From: Amphimedon queenslandica
Taxonomy: Eukaryota > Porifera > Demospongiae > Haplosclerida > Niphatidae
Length of the DNA: 64,000 nt
NCBI RefSeq assembly: GCF_000090795.2
Contig: NW_003546263.1
Coordinates: forward strand, 127,293-191,292
Direction of reading: 5' to 3'
In this document: positions 1-27,359 of the stretch, piece by piece
How the letters are laid out: each line of letters begins with the position of its first letter
How positions within the stretch are numbered: the first letter of the stretch is position 1
The notes under the pieces: model-generated
What the model saw: only the letters and a program-made list of their open reading frames with translations
The model's database searches: none
Told to the model about the DNA's origin: nothing
Made by a program: the position numbers and the translations under genes

Positions 1-920
1 AACAGCACTCTCTGTCATCTGACACGAGTCCACCACGTAAACCATCATCAGCCACGCCCAGGTCTCGTCTTGACTCTAGCCAATCGGATTTAAGTTTACC
101 AAGACACTCTCCACCTCCTGTGAAAATGATCCTTGGTTCAAAGAGAGCTGGACTTCAGTCTGGAGATGTGGCCCAGGAGGAGGTTCTCCGTGCTAATGCA
201 GAGAGAGAGAGGTTCATACGGTCCTTAGACCCGTTGGTGTCTGGTAGAAATGCTCCGACTGTGTATAGGAATAAAGAAGGTAAAAGGATTGATCCTAACG
301 CTCCTGAGAACCCACTGACCGAGGAAGAGAGGAAGAAAAAGGAGGAGGATGACCTTCAGTTTGCTCAATGGGGGAGAGGGTAAGAGAGAGAGAAAGATAG
401 AGAATATTAATTAATTTAAAATAAGTTATAATACTTTTTTTCACGCATACAAGATTAGATTAAGAAAATATATAAGTAAATAGTTCTTTTTTATTCTCTC
501 AGTGTTGCTCAGGTCCAGTCAGCTAAAGACAAAGTGGAAGATGACATGTATGAAATGTCAAAGCCACTCGCTCGCTATCGTGATGACGAAGACCTCGAGA
601 AATTCTTGAAGGAGAGGGAGAGAGAAGAGGATCCCATGTTGAAGTTTCTGACGAAAAAGAAAAAGAAAGGAAAGAAAGGGGGCAACCCAAGATTAAGTAA
701 GAAAGAAATTTAAACTTTTATGCATTATCTTTTCTCTTTTAATTCAGATAGACCCACATTCAAAGGCTCCTGGCCACAGAACAGGTTTGGTATCCCGCCG
801 GGGTACCGTTGGGATGGGGTCGATCGGTCTAATGGCTACGAGAACAAACGCTACTTACTTAAAGCAGAAAAAGAATCGATTAAAGAGTTTGCTTATAAAT
901 GGAGTGTAGAGGAAATGTGA
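1..920 (+). CDS. BUD13: BUD13 homologue, C-terminal part (5' end outside window)
   Basis: Three exons read in one frame: 1-379, 503-696 and 748-920, ending in TGA. The first visible residues are Ser/Pro/Arg-rich, as in the low-complexity middle of BUD13. Then come the conserved blocks [13 protein letters not shown] and [14 protein letters not shown], an acidic/lysine-rich coiled region, and the diagnostic C-terminus [19 protein letters not shown] followed by [12 protein letters not shown]13 is a subunit of the RES complex of the activated spliceosome and acts in nuclear pre-mRNA splicing and retention (family knowledge). The window begins inside the gene, so the start and N-terminal part are missing. 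Donors at 380 and 697 and acceptors ending at 502 and 747 are canonical. Convergent with the next gene. Confidence 0.95.
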
Positions 921-1233
921 TTGTGACAAGTAATTTATGTTGAATTCCCTCTCTTTCTCTCTCTCTCCTCTCTTTTTAAATAATTATCATCTCTTCATTG
1001 ACTGTTTTTCTATTAATACTGAACTTAACGCAAACCATAAAAAAAAGCAGAGAATACCCACCTCATAACAGTGCTATAAGTTTTACTGTAGTTGACTCCA
1101 CAATAAAGTGTTATTTTATAATTTATAATACTGGCAAACAGAAAATACAGAAAATATACAATTACTTTTCATTAAACTGTACACGATTTTATGATACAGG
1201 AATAACAATAATAATGGTGTTTTTGAAATTCAG
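921..1233. other. convergent 3' intergenic region
   Basis: AT-rich spacer between the BUD13 stop and the stop of the minus-strand receptor. It has a CT run just after the BUD13 stop and an AATAAA-like polyadenylation signal near 1102 on the plus strand. I see no gene here. Confidence 0.6.
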
Positions 1234-4200
1234 CTAGTTTTTCCTGTCTCCTGCTCCTCCTACTTCAGAGTAAAGTGGTTGCTCAGTGCTTCCATTGTTA
1301 TTGTTATCTGTAGGAACCGGTGGCAAGGGACCTGATGGAGAATAAGACGAGGGCCTAGCAGTTGTTGGATTCAATGTGAAGTAATGATGGCCTACATTTG
1401 TAGAGGAAGCAGGTCTGACCGGTCGGATTGGCTCATAATACTCATCTTCATCTGTCTCGTTATCTGATGACGGAGACCTTTTAGTCTTCACTGGCTCCGA
1501 ATAAGGACTTGGAGTTACATTCAAAGAGAGGGCTGAGCTTTTAGGGGGCGTGGTCCCCCTGATACTCACAGGATCTGAGTATGGGCTAGGAACCCCAAGA
1601 CTATTTGTAGGGGAGGTACTCGGAGATGTGGGCGGGGTTTTCTTGGAGCTGATTGGCTGTGAGTAAGGATTTGGTGGTCGAAGAGTGGCAACGCCGTTCC
1701 TTGTGTTAATGGTTTTTACTGGTTTTGTGTATGATGGATTCGGTTGGCATGGGATTGTAGTGTACTTCGGTTTTGCATGCTTCGGAGAGCTCAGTGGTGA
1801 ACTATATGTTTCGGTCTCGATCGGTGACATGCTTTTAGTAGCAGGACTCCCTTTTGGTGGTAAAACGGTCGAATATGGTTCGTCAGCCTCTGTCATGTGT
1901 CCAATTGAGACTGAGGGCACCTCGTAATTTTGAGGGGGCAAGGGAGGGAGCTTTCCTCCATTTTTTCTGTACTCCTCCAGTGAATCTATTGGTACAGCAT
2001 ATGGCTGCAGATCACTGGATGAAGGAGGAGGAGGAGGAGGAGGAGGCTTGAGATCAATGGATTTTTTATTTCTCCTAAAGAAGGATATAGAGTTTAACAA
2101 TGATTGCATACACAGTCATTATGATTTCCTGAATAGCATATTTGCATATGACTACAGCACAAGTATATATGCATGACTCAAGTTATTTTATTTTGCCTCG
2201 AAAAGGACCGCATTATAATTTAGGTTCACTAATCATCTTTATTTGTGGACGTGTGAAAGCATGCTTATCAAATTGGAATCACCCGTAAAGGCCTTATGCA
2301 GCTCAACTCAACGTAAACAAATTCTTTGAAATGCAGCAACAGAAACCCCATTGACTATCTGTGTGCATGTGTACATGGCTCTCAGACTAATTTCATTAAA
2401 CAATGTACATAAACCTGCACTCCCTTCCGCTGTCATACTTCTCTACTGAGCTCTCTCTCTCTTACCTTTTTATTAGTACTGCTAGTATTATACCAGTAAC
2501 TATTACTAATCCTAATATTAGTGCTATTCCACCTCCAGCACCAGCTATTGATCCTATCAGCACTGCATTAGTTGAACTGGATCCTATTTATGCACATCAA
2601 GTGTGTGTGTGTGTTGATTATAAGTTCATTGTGTAAAAACAGTACTTGATTATTATTACCTGGATTTGTTGGTGTTGTTATCTGTATTGAAGTTGGTGAT
2701 GCAGAAATACTAGTTATAGACACTGAAGGTTTAGCACTTGATGAAGTGTCTGAGTAAATGATAATGATAACAGTAAGAATAATAGTAATGATGATACTGA
2801 TAATGATAAGGGAGTTCATTAAATTACTATATGGGATGTAATGTATTCATTTTAAATTTTTCATGATACCTTGTTCTTGTAGGATCAATTGAGGTCCTTT
2901 CAAAAGATCATTAAAAGATCTGGTTGTGTATTGATTCATTGCCGAGACTGATACCAAGTACTCTATACCTTTACTGATGCCAGTGATAATAGCACTGGTA
3001 TCATAGAATATCTGCATACAAGTAGAGAGAGAATACAAATCACATAATTTGATGGCATACTTTTCCATTTTCATATTCTTCTAATTTAGTTTCAAGTCCT
3101 TCTTTTGTGTTAAGGAAGACTCGATAAGTGAGAGGAGGCAGAGAGAAGTATGAGTTATAGCATTCATCAGGTAATTCTGGTTTGCTCCATGTTAAGTTTA
3201 TTGATATATATTCATTAGATTCATCAGTTACTGTGTAGCTGGTGATGTGTGGACGATTAGTAATGTTAGAGAGATCAGGAGACAAGCATTGAAATCCTAC
3301 AAATTATGAAAAAACAATGTACACAATGTCCTCTCTCTTTCTCTCTCTTTTTACTTGGAATTGGTTGTGTTCCAGGGCTGGTTGTCAATATGTATCTTAG
3401 CATTTCATTTTCATCAACTCCCAAAAATCCCTCATCAGTCCCAATTGCATTATTAAATGTATAGAAAGTCAATGGAAACTCTACATCTTGATTTCTGTTA
3501 TCTCTTGCTATCAAGTATATGCCAGTGTCGTCTACAGCAATCCTTGAATCTGGTCTCACTATTAGGATGGTAATCAGTATCATTGTTTACGCTTAACACA
3601 TACAAGTTACTTGCCTGTTTTTGTTATAGGATATACAAAAGAGCAATTATCATTATCCAGGCCATTTATTGTGTTTATTGAAACTATGTTGTTTCTGACA
3701 GTATCACCCTCTTTCATGAAATACAGGCAATTACTACTAACATCTTCAGTTAGCGTCTGAACATGTGTGCTGTTAACCACAACACTACTATTGTTTCTTA
3801 GATTAAAACGAACTATATCTGTGCCAGCAATAAAATGAAGGAACCTAGCATGAGTGTATTGAGTGATAGCAATGAACTGATAATCAGTGTTACACTTACC
3901 CAGTGAATGGATTAACTGTCATCTCTACAGGAGTACTCATTGTCGATTCATATATAATGCTCCATTTACCATCGCTTATCCTCACTCTTAGTAATACTAA
4001 TGAATCCTCATCTTTATTCCCGCCTATATAAAGGACGTCTCCGACCCAGTCATATGCTAACGAATGTACAGTAATGCCAAGACCTTCTCCTTCAAAAACC
4101 TGGAAAGGGAAAGGCATTAGTGAGATTGCCTCTAACTTTCATTTTTTTACTATTTGTGGTGGCTCGTTATTGTTAAGCCATATTCTCTTTATGTTGTTGT

Positions 4201-6207
4201 CATCATTATAATATATTATTCTTCTTGTTTTATCTATAGCAATAGGAGACGTGGTATGAAAAGTTCCTTCACGCTGGCTGTTGCCCTGTATTAGGTAACT
4301 GCTTCCATCAGTAAAGAGTGCATACAACTCTTTAGCAGGTTTAGCATCTATTGAGTAGTATAGAGGTCACAAGTCTAATGTAATAAAACTTACATGATGT
4401 GTTTAATTCTATTGGTTCAGAAAAGGGTAGAGCTTCCCCAGACTCCAGTACACCTTGTATCTATGGGAAAAACCACAGACCATTAAGTAAACTCACCTAA
4501 TTGCTCAAGCATGCACTAATTCAAATTGAATTATGCAGGAACTGTAACACAACTCACCTGTAGTGTATACAGAGCATTAGTTGATAGTGGAAAGTCTAGA
4601 ATTTCAATGAAGCTATGAAGTTTTATAAATGTGTCATATTTGCTGACGATAAAAAAGGTCTCCTACAATGAAGGAAGTACAATAATTACCATGATCATAT
4701 TTATTTTAGTTATCATGGTTTACTCACATTAAAATCTTTACTTGGAATACCTGCATCATATAGTGTCAAAATGCTAATATTATAATATTTGATTGAAACA
4801 TCTGAAGTTTCACTTAAGTTTTTCCACACAACAGTCGCAGATATTATTGAGTTGTCATTAACGAATGGATAGAATACATGTGCTCTGACTCCCTCTACAG
4901 CATGTTGCCTGCTCTGATCTAGAACAATAGAATCATGCATGCTGAGAGTACATTTAACAATTTAATTATTTACCTTGCGTTGTGAATGTTGTGTCGCATA
5001 ATAATTTTGTAGATGGAAGTGACAAAACCGGTGATGTAGTGGTTGATATTTCGACTATATTTATTTTGTATGTTGTGGCAGGCATTAGTCCTTTCAGTAG
5101 CAATCCATTTATTGTAGTCCTGACCTACATACATCATGACAATTAATATGATACTTTGTACTTGATCAAATTAAAATACTATAATGTTCATGGGCAGTTA
5201 AGAAAAGTTAATGTACCTGGCGTTTGTTTAGATTAGAATTTGTTTCAGTGTAGTAGGTAACTCTATATGTGATGCTAGTGCCTTCTCTACTTTCACTGTC
5301 CCACTTGACTGCCACTGTAGTATTGGAAAGGTCAATGATTGTTAGGTTTTGATTGCAGTACTGCATAAAGAATAGGAAAAAAACAATAGCTTTAAGTTGC
5401 TTCAATGTACATAATAATTATTTCATGCATGTATGCTGATCTTATTATGCATTATCTTCAATAGAAATCATGTAATCATCGTAGAGGATGCATTGTGCCC
5501 AAATATCATGCGACGTAATGTTATTAAGACAACACACTCAGATTATAGCCAAAAGGGAAGCACAATTTTTATTATTAACCTAGCTATTAGTAACAAACTA
5601 TTATGATTACACTTGATGTGTGATGTGTGTGACTACATCAGTAATGCAAGTATGCAACATAACACAAACAACACAAATTCAGCATCACCCAAACTTTTAG
5701 GTAATCATAATAGAATGGCCTCTGTGTTTACTAGACTACTCCAATATGAATATCCCTTTACTATGATGCTTTGGGTGTAGCTGCATTATAATTAATATAA
5801 CTTGCCAACTCAAGTAAATTCACAATTTAACAGATTTATATTCAGCTATTGTAATAATAGCTTTTTAGTTGTACAATACAATTGCTATATAGGTGCTGTT
5901 GTCTCAATTCATAGTAAGACACTGGTGAGAATCTGCTCCATAGTGTATTCTAATTCAAGGCTTCCTCTATAGATCTCATGCAGCCCTGATTTTGTTTGGA
6001 CTGTTTTTGTACTGTTAATTTACTAATATAGCAGTTATTGTTAATAAATAGAAATGCATACTGGTAATAATACATTACATTTATTGATCATGAATTATGC
6101 TAGTAGCTACATTAAAGTATCAAACTAAACAGCATAATACTACTTACTGCTGACTCTGTACTGGCCAAAGCTGCAGATAACAGTAGGAGCAAAAGGTTTA
6201 TGACCAT
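1234..6207 (-). CDS. Kinase-less ROS1/Sevenless-like receptor: FN3 and YWTD-propeller ectodomain with YxxP/proline-rich tail
   Basis: Fifteen exons on the minus strand add to 2,976 nt in a continuous frame (991 aa): 6148-6207, 5217-5360, 4974-5124, 4728-4918, 4558-4662, 4394-4460, 4151-4347, 3900-4099, 3615-3844, 3355-3558, 3061-3296, 2870-3011, 2660-2749, 2466-2583, 1234-2074. Exon 1 is exactly a 20-aa signal peptide (MVINLLLLLLSAALASTESA). Fibronectin-III-like exons follow, then a YWTD-type propeller region (SLAYDWVGDVLYIGG, IAIDKTRRIIYYND, VNPFTGFLHFIAG), another FN3 pair, and a Ser/Thr-rich stalk. One transmembrane helix rich in Gly/Ile/Leu ends in LIKRRNKK. The roughly 280-residue cytoplasmic tail has an eight-proline run and repeated tyrosines in YxxP context (YAVP, YEVP, YSSP, YTKP, YSQP, YSDP, YSEP) and no kinase domain. 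The intron after 3615 starts with GC. It could instead be called an FN3/propeller adhesion receptor, but the neighbour's architecture argues for a ROS-family relative. Confidence 0.82.
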
Positions 6208-7237
6208 GATTGATGACTTCAGTTACTGGTTTCTCTACTTCTTGTGAGTTGTGACAGTAAAGTTGTGGCTTTCTATGGTTGTTATATGATCAGTCTATTA
6301 ATAAACCATAACATCCTGTCACGAGGATTGCTATGATCAAAGATAATTCACGTGACTTTTAAATTTAAAGCAAGTGCTTTGGGGCAATATTAAGTTGTTT
6401 GTGGCAAAAGAAATGCTCAAGTTTGCAAACACAGCTATTAATCATTGATCATACGTGGTTATTATTATTATTTTCGCGGAACCCAAGAGATCGATTCAAA
6501 ATTTCATTTGTATGTCCGAATTATTAAAATTTGCATATGCGGTAGATTGCCGCGGGTAAAGGCGGGAAAATAATAAATCATTAATAAACTTTAATTTAAT
6601 ATTATTATTGCATTGTGAGGTTTGCATTGGAATGCAGTTCATGTGTAACTAATTTGCCTCCTCCTCCTTTCTCTGTATAATTTGCTTACCTCAAGTCTCT
6701 GTCACCTCTTCCCATATCTCTTTATAATAACCGTGCGGCCTCTCTCCCTTTCTGTTTCTTGTGGAACTCTCACTCTCCCTATCAAATCGGTCTATTTGTT
6801 TCGTAACAACCACTGACCCTCCTTCCTGTTGTTAACCTGGTGGAATTTGCTCGAGGAACCATAGACTATCATTTTACCTTCTCTCCTTCCACTGGGGGCA
6901 GTCTCTGTCTCAAAATCCCTCTCTCTCTCCCTCTTTCTCTCTATATATATTTATTGCGACTAGAAGAAGAGAGAAACACTTGTGTGTGAAAGTTTTTTTT
7001 TGTAAAGCCCAGGGGCCATTTCCATTGTGAAGTTGAAGGAGACTCTTATTATAAGTGGTAAGTCTTTGTATATACAGCTTTTATGTGGCCCTGCAGGGAG
7101 AATGGGATTAGTTATTTGTTTTTGTTTTTCATTTGTATACCCGGCCTGCATGTGTCTAAAAATAAAATCATGATATATATAACATATGTTTTTGTGTGTT
7201 CTCTTTTCTTACCCTTCTTCTGTAAGGCTTGAAGAAG
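6208..7237. promoter_or_regulatory. Divergent intergenic region between the two ROS1-like receptors
   Basis: About 1 kb separates the two start codons and should hold both promoters and 5' UTRs. It is AT-rich near 6360-6620, then pyrimidine-rich toward 6700-6940 with repeated CT runs. That pattern fits an initiator-type sponge promoter or a leader of the plus-strand gene. I see no further gene. The assignment as a shared regulatory region rests only on position. Confidence 0.5.
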
Positions 7238-22755
<15,518 letters not shown>

Positions 22756-22821
22756 ACACGCAGCATGCACTAACATTTATCCAGTCTCCCTCTCTCTACT
22801 TTCAGCGTGTGCATGTTAACA

Positions 22822-22860
<39 letters not shown>

Positions 22861-23338
22861 ATTAAAACTATTTTCTCCAACCACATTTCTGTCAACATCT
22901 AATATTTTTCGTTATTGTGAGACTAATAATTTATTATTATTGTTATTATTTTTTCTGCTACATGACATGACTATAGTTTTATCTGCTACTGCTATACTGC
23001 CAGCAACAACATACAGTAGTCAAATGTATTATCTGTTTTTTCATGTTGCAATAATACTTTCTGTTATTGCTGTTGACTTTTTCTGTCATTCTTTAATAAT
23101 TATACATACTAGATTATCATTATCATTATTATTATTATTATATTTTTGTGTTAAAACTATCTGAAAAAGACAACAAGGAGTGATATGTATATATATATAA
23201 CTACATGTATTTATGATTCATTATGAGAGGGAAGTCTACACCTGCTATTGCAAATACAATTAAAAAGTTCCAGAAATGTCATATGTATGTTTTATATGCT
23301 TAGTTGTGAAAGGGGAGAGAGAGAGAGAGAGTTTACTG
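22756..23338. other. Intergenic spacer, ROS1-like to VGLL (convergent)
   Basis: AT-rich 3' spacer with an ATT run (22824-22856) and a short GA run at 23312-23331. The short plus-strand open frame around 22940-23164 is composed of low-complexity codons, and I do not call it a gene. Confidence 0.6.
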
Positions 23339-25213
23339 TCAAATTTCTAATTTAAGTATGTGGTGAAGGTCAGAGTCCAAGGGAGGAGGTGGTGGTAATG
23401 CTCTTATCTTTTCTTCTGGTGCTGCTGGATAGCCCCACTGATTAGTAGTCTGGATTTGATGATCATACTCTGCACTAGTGGGCCCTGGATTTGGGCAATT
23501 GTTGTTATCAAAATAATGAGAAGGAGGATTGATGTTGTTATGATGATGATGATGGTAATGATTATATGAGAGTGCTTGGTGATGCTGCTGTTGTTGATGA
23601 TCTTCATATCCTTCTCCACTACCTTGCATATACTGTGCTTGCTGATGTCCACCAGTTTGATTGTATGAGCCCCACATTCCTAGACTATTGCCTGCATCCA
23701 ACATAAAAGACAAAATATGCAAAGATAAGCTGCTAGAAGAGTCACTTACATGCGTGAGATTGCGACTGAGGAAAAGAAGCTGCTTGCAAATTGTAAGGCA
23801 CATCAAAGTGGGAAATAGGGAAACCTAAAACTTGTAGAGCCTATGAGAGGAACATTGCAAGCACTCACTGTTTTGTGGATGGGCTACATAGTCATTTGAT
23901 GAAGGAACAGTTGCATCTGACCAGGCTGTAAAATCAAAGACAAAGGAAATAATCATTTACAAGTGATACAGTGATTTTCCTAAAACTTGCATGATAGACA
24001 AGCAGAAATGTGTCATGCACATGCTCTGTTGTGGTCAGGAATAAAATGGATGCACCTACTTAATACTGACCACAACAGAGCATGTGCATAACACATTTCT
24101 GCTTGACTATCATGCAAGTTTAAGGAAAATCACTGTAAAAGGGTGAGAACAAGGTAATTATTATTCTAAGTAGGTGAGAATAATTTTTATAAGTAGGTGA
24201 AAACAAGGTATTATTATTATGAGGTGAGAACAAGGTCATTACTATAAGTAGGTGAATATAAGTGAGAACTAAACACTGACTTTACTTACAAGCTGAGGAA
24301 TATCCTTCAGCAGAAAAGCCTCCATCTATATAGTATAAGAGTATAAGATAAAATTGTAATGCATGCAAGCAAGTACTTACATGATGGTGGATGCTGATGC
24401 TGATGGTGATGATAGTAAGATATCTGTTTTGTCGCTTGAGGTGACACAAAAGAAAATTCCCTAAAATTACCATTATAATGAAAGTGTGCCTGTGACATGT
24501 TTAATGCTCCACTTTGCATTTCCTGTGCTGGCGTATAATCTAAATAAGAAGGAGGAAGGGGAGGAGGAGGAGGAGGGTGAGGGTGAGAGGTTCCGCTGCT
24601 TCTGTTGTAATTGACAGGCTGTCCCTGTATTCTAGGTGCATCAGAGAATGAGTCAATTAGTGGATGGACGAGCAGCCCAGCTAGGCCTGGGTATATGATT
24701 GCTGGAGTTGAGCTAGGAGGAGGAGTGGATGCATGCTGCTGGCTTATATCATGAGGCTCTGCATCACTTTTCCTTTCTGGATTGTTCACAGACGGTGAAG
24801 TAGGAGATGAGAAGACTCCTGTTCCACTACTTTCAATTGTTTCTATAACAAAAACACACAATAAAGTGCTAAATTTAGTACAGCACACAGAATGATAATA
24901 TTCATCATACGTTTATAAGAATATTGCTTTATATTTGTAATGATTATTACTATCAAGATATTCTCTGACATGTAAAAGTACCTTTTTTGATCTCATTTGA
25001 CGGGGAGTTCTTGCTATTGATAAGGGAAGAGTCACTGCTGTTGTTCTCGTTAGTATTGTTGCAATTGACAACAGTTGATGAGGAGGAGGATGTTGAACTG
25101 GTGGAGAGGGCCCTACTAAAATGTCCATCAACCTCGTGGCTGAGATCCTTATAGAATGTAATGATTTTAGAGGTCTTGTCTCCCAGAGAGCATTCACTTG
25201 GTGAAGAAGTCAT
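23339..25213 (-). CDS. VGLL: Vestigial-like (TONDU domain) transcription cofactor
   Basis: Six exons on the minus strand: 24982-25213, 24381-24842, 24290-24325, about 23882-23931, about 23751-23826 and 23339 to about 23691. Near the N-terminus (about residues 14-36) is KIITFYKDLSHEVDGHFSRALS-type sequence, whose VDGHFSRALS core matches the Vg/VGLL1-3 TONDU motif (VDEHFSRAL). That motif binds TEAD/Scalloped factors in the nucleus (family knowledge). The rest is low-complexity: a Ser/Asn run after the motif, a proline-rich PPPPPPLPPSYLDY block, His/Gln-rich stretches, and a C-terminus ending LHHILKLEI. There is no DNA-binding domain, as expected for a cofactor. It is head to head with the M35 gene, 377 bp apart. 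The TONDU assignment is firm; finer assignment to VGLL1, 2 or 3 is not possible from this. Confidence 0.85.
23970..24138. mobile_element. Foldback element (long inverted repeat) in a VGLL intron
   Basis: Two roughly 70-bp arms face each other around a loop of about 25 bp. The left arm includes CTTGCATGATAGACAAGCAG and TGCACATGCTCTGTTGTGGT; the right arm includes ACCACAACAGAGCATGTGCA and CTGCTTGACTATCATGCAAG. Arms are over 90% complementary by eye. It could be a MITE or a hairpin-forming RNA segment and has no coding capacity. Confidence 0.75.
24140..24270. repeat. Tandem minisatellite, ~35-bp unit
   Basis: Four imperfect units of the form GGTGAGAACAAGGT + AT-rich + TAAGTA follow the foldback element in the same VGLL intron. 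Each unit begins with a GGTGAG/GGTGAA box resembling a splice donor on the plus strand, which is probably incidental. Confidence 0.6.
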
Positions 25214-25590
25214 CTCACGGTACCAGAGGCAGCAGACCGGTCGCGTTAATCATCTATCTAGAGTGCGGGCACCATTTATCTAATTTGCTGCTATCTTAAC
25301 ACCTCTATTAGCTTTAAAAGCACTGCTTACCAGAACAGAGGGTGGTAATAATACGCTCAGTCCTGTTTTGACGACTTTCCTGCTAAATGTTAGCACTTTG
25401 GACTGAAGAGCAATGGAGGTGCTGCAAATGCCGCGATGTAGCGCCATTCTGTGAATAGTTAATTAAAAGTTATTAAAATTTTATTTTTTGCATAATTAGA
25501 ACTATATACGGATACAAACCCGAGCTAAGTTGCCTTGTCAGCTGTGTACAGTGTGGTCAACAAGTGTGAACAAGCTAGTCCTTCACAGCT
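25214..25590. promoter_or_regulatory. Divergent promoter region, VGLL / M35 protease
   Basis: A 377-bp gap between two start codons pointing away from each other, so both promoters must lie here or inside the transcribed leaders. Sequence around 25440-25520 is AT-rich. No specific factor site is recognised. Confidence 0.5.
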
Positions 25591-27190
25591 ATGTCTAAAC
25601 TTCAATATGGGTGAGTTGATTGATGCTCAAGGTTTACAAGTAAATGTCAGGCTATGAATTTATATGAGCCTATGAATTTATATGAGCCTATGAATTTATA
25701 TGAGCCTATGAATTTATATGAGCCTATCCCTATGCAAGTAGCTTTTGAATGCACTCCTTTTGGAGATTGTTGGAGATGATACAAGTACTGAGCATGTTCA
25801 TGATAGTTCATCTGCCTCTAGATAATTAATTTTTGTGATTGTAATTTGTTATAGTATGTTTTTCTGTCTGTTTATATATTTATGTGGTGCCAGATTTTTT
25901 CTTGGCATTGCCTCAGTACTGATTCCTTTCTGTGCTCTAGTTTACTTTGCTTCTGTTCACTGCCCCCATAAAATCTAATAATTTCATTGCAAAATTAATG
26001 TTAAATAATGCAACTGCACAATTTATAAAAAACAACTTAAGAATCAGTTTCATTATAATATATACTAAAATGCTGAGCTAGCAATATTGAGCTACTCTTT
26101 ATTACCCTGCTATTTCCCTTATCCTATCACTGCATGCATCAGTGATCATGAAGTTAATGATCTTATTTCTTTTAGCCCAATCACTGTTCACATGAAAGAA
26201 AAACGTGGCGGCAGGATAGAATTTGAATTCACTAACAACGAGAGTAAAAACCTCTACCTCCTAAACTACCATACCCCATTGGAAGGAATAAGGTCCTGCT
26301 ACTTGAGCGTCAAGCACAAGGCGTCCGGAGAGAAGCAGAAATACAATGGGATTATTGCGAAAAGGCCTCCACCAACAAAAGGCTCTCACTGCATGCTCCT
26401 CAAACCAGGAGAGTCACGCAGTACCACCGTTAACCTCACTGATGCATACACCTTCCCTCATAGCGGGGAATACACGATTGAGTACACTAGACCACTAGTA
26501 TACTTCACTGAAGATGATATGAAGAAACACAGTGAGGATTCTCCTTTGCCTTACCACCCCAAGCAACATGAGTTCCTTCCTTTGACCGATCCTTTGACAA
26601 TTTACATGGGAGCAACTCCTCATAAACCAAGAGATGAAGAGCCCAAAAGAGCCCCAGTGGATAATGTAGTAGTAGTTAATGGGTCTGGTGATCAGGAAAA
26701 AGTCATAAGAGATCTCCACAGGGAAATGGTCACCATTGGTTATCCAATGGTCATAAGAGCTGTGAAAAAGAATTCAAAGTTATACAAGACATGGTTTGGT
26801 GATGAATCTTACCAAAGTCACGTTTTAAGTGTCTATGAGAAATGCTACCATCATCTAAGCAATGACGTTTGCAAGTATCAGTTTGGAGGCTCAGACTGCA
26901 CTGGGAACGACTTTGCTTACACGATTCAAGGAACTCATAAAGTCTTCCTCTGTGGCCTCTTCAAAAAGGCTAGCACGAAATCACGATTCTCTGGCGATGA
27001 CAGCAAGCAACAGACGCTGGTTCACGAATGGTCGCATGCTTTTGGATTTACAGACGATGATGGTGGTCATGGCTATGGATCACATACTGGTCAAGAACTG
27101 GCTAAACACCATCCAGGCATTGCTACTCACAATGCTGATAACTATGGATACTTCTACTGCGATGTCATGCTGGAACACCATCAGAACTAA
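25591..27190 (+). CDS. M35-type (deuterolysin/aspzincin) zinc metalloendopeptidase
   Basis: Two exons, 25591-25610 and 26176-27190, join in frame (344 aa). Exon 1 encodes only MSKLQYG. The first ~110 residues match the immunoglobulin-like N-domain of bacterial and fungal M35 enzymes (FEFTNNESKNLYLLNYHTPL, KPGESRSTTVNLTDAY, GEYTIEYTRPL). The catalytic half has HEWSH (zinc ligands, residues 290-294), a DDDGGHGYG block where aspzincins carry GTxDxxYG with the third ligand Asp, and the conserved ADNYGYFYCD end. The predicted reaction is endoproteolysis, often at the acyl side of lysine in this family. No signal peptide is seen on this start, which is odd for a normally secreted enzyme. An unannotated upstream exon is possible, but the leader has few upstream ATGs. 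Transfer from bacteria or fungi is possible and untested. It converges on CEP85 with a 169-bp gap. Confidence 0.8.
25651..25722. repeat. 18-bp tandem repeat x4
   Basis: Four consecutive copies of TATGAATTTATATGAGCC lie in intron 1 of the M35 gene and are almost identical, which suggests recent expansion. Confidence 0.85.
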
Positions 27191-27359
27191 ACGTACTGCT
27201 AGTGTGATTTCACTGATTTATATTAAACTTGATTTTCTTAGTATGATGATGTGCTACATGTGTTACAATAATCATTGTTTATATTGAGTGATTGTAGCAT
27301 TTATAATAATTTATCATAATGCTTTAAAAATTCATTGATTATATGTAGTAATTGTGAGT

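Noticed and set aside
1854-2051. Plus-strand open frames opposite the proline-rich tail
   Set aside because: Shadows of the receptor tail exon. The minus frame joins precisely to the transmembrane exon by consensus splice sites.
25591-27190. Bacterial contamination as source of the M35 gene
   Set aside because: It has a spliced leader exon with consensus donor and acceptor and lies between clear sponge genes on a continuous sequence.
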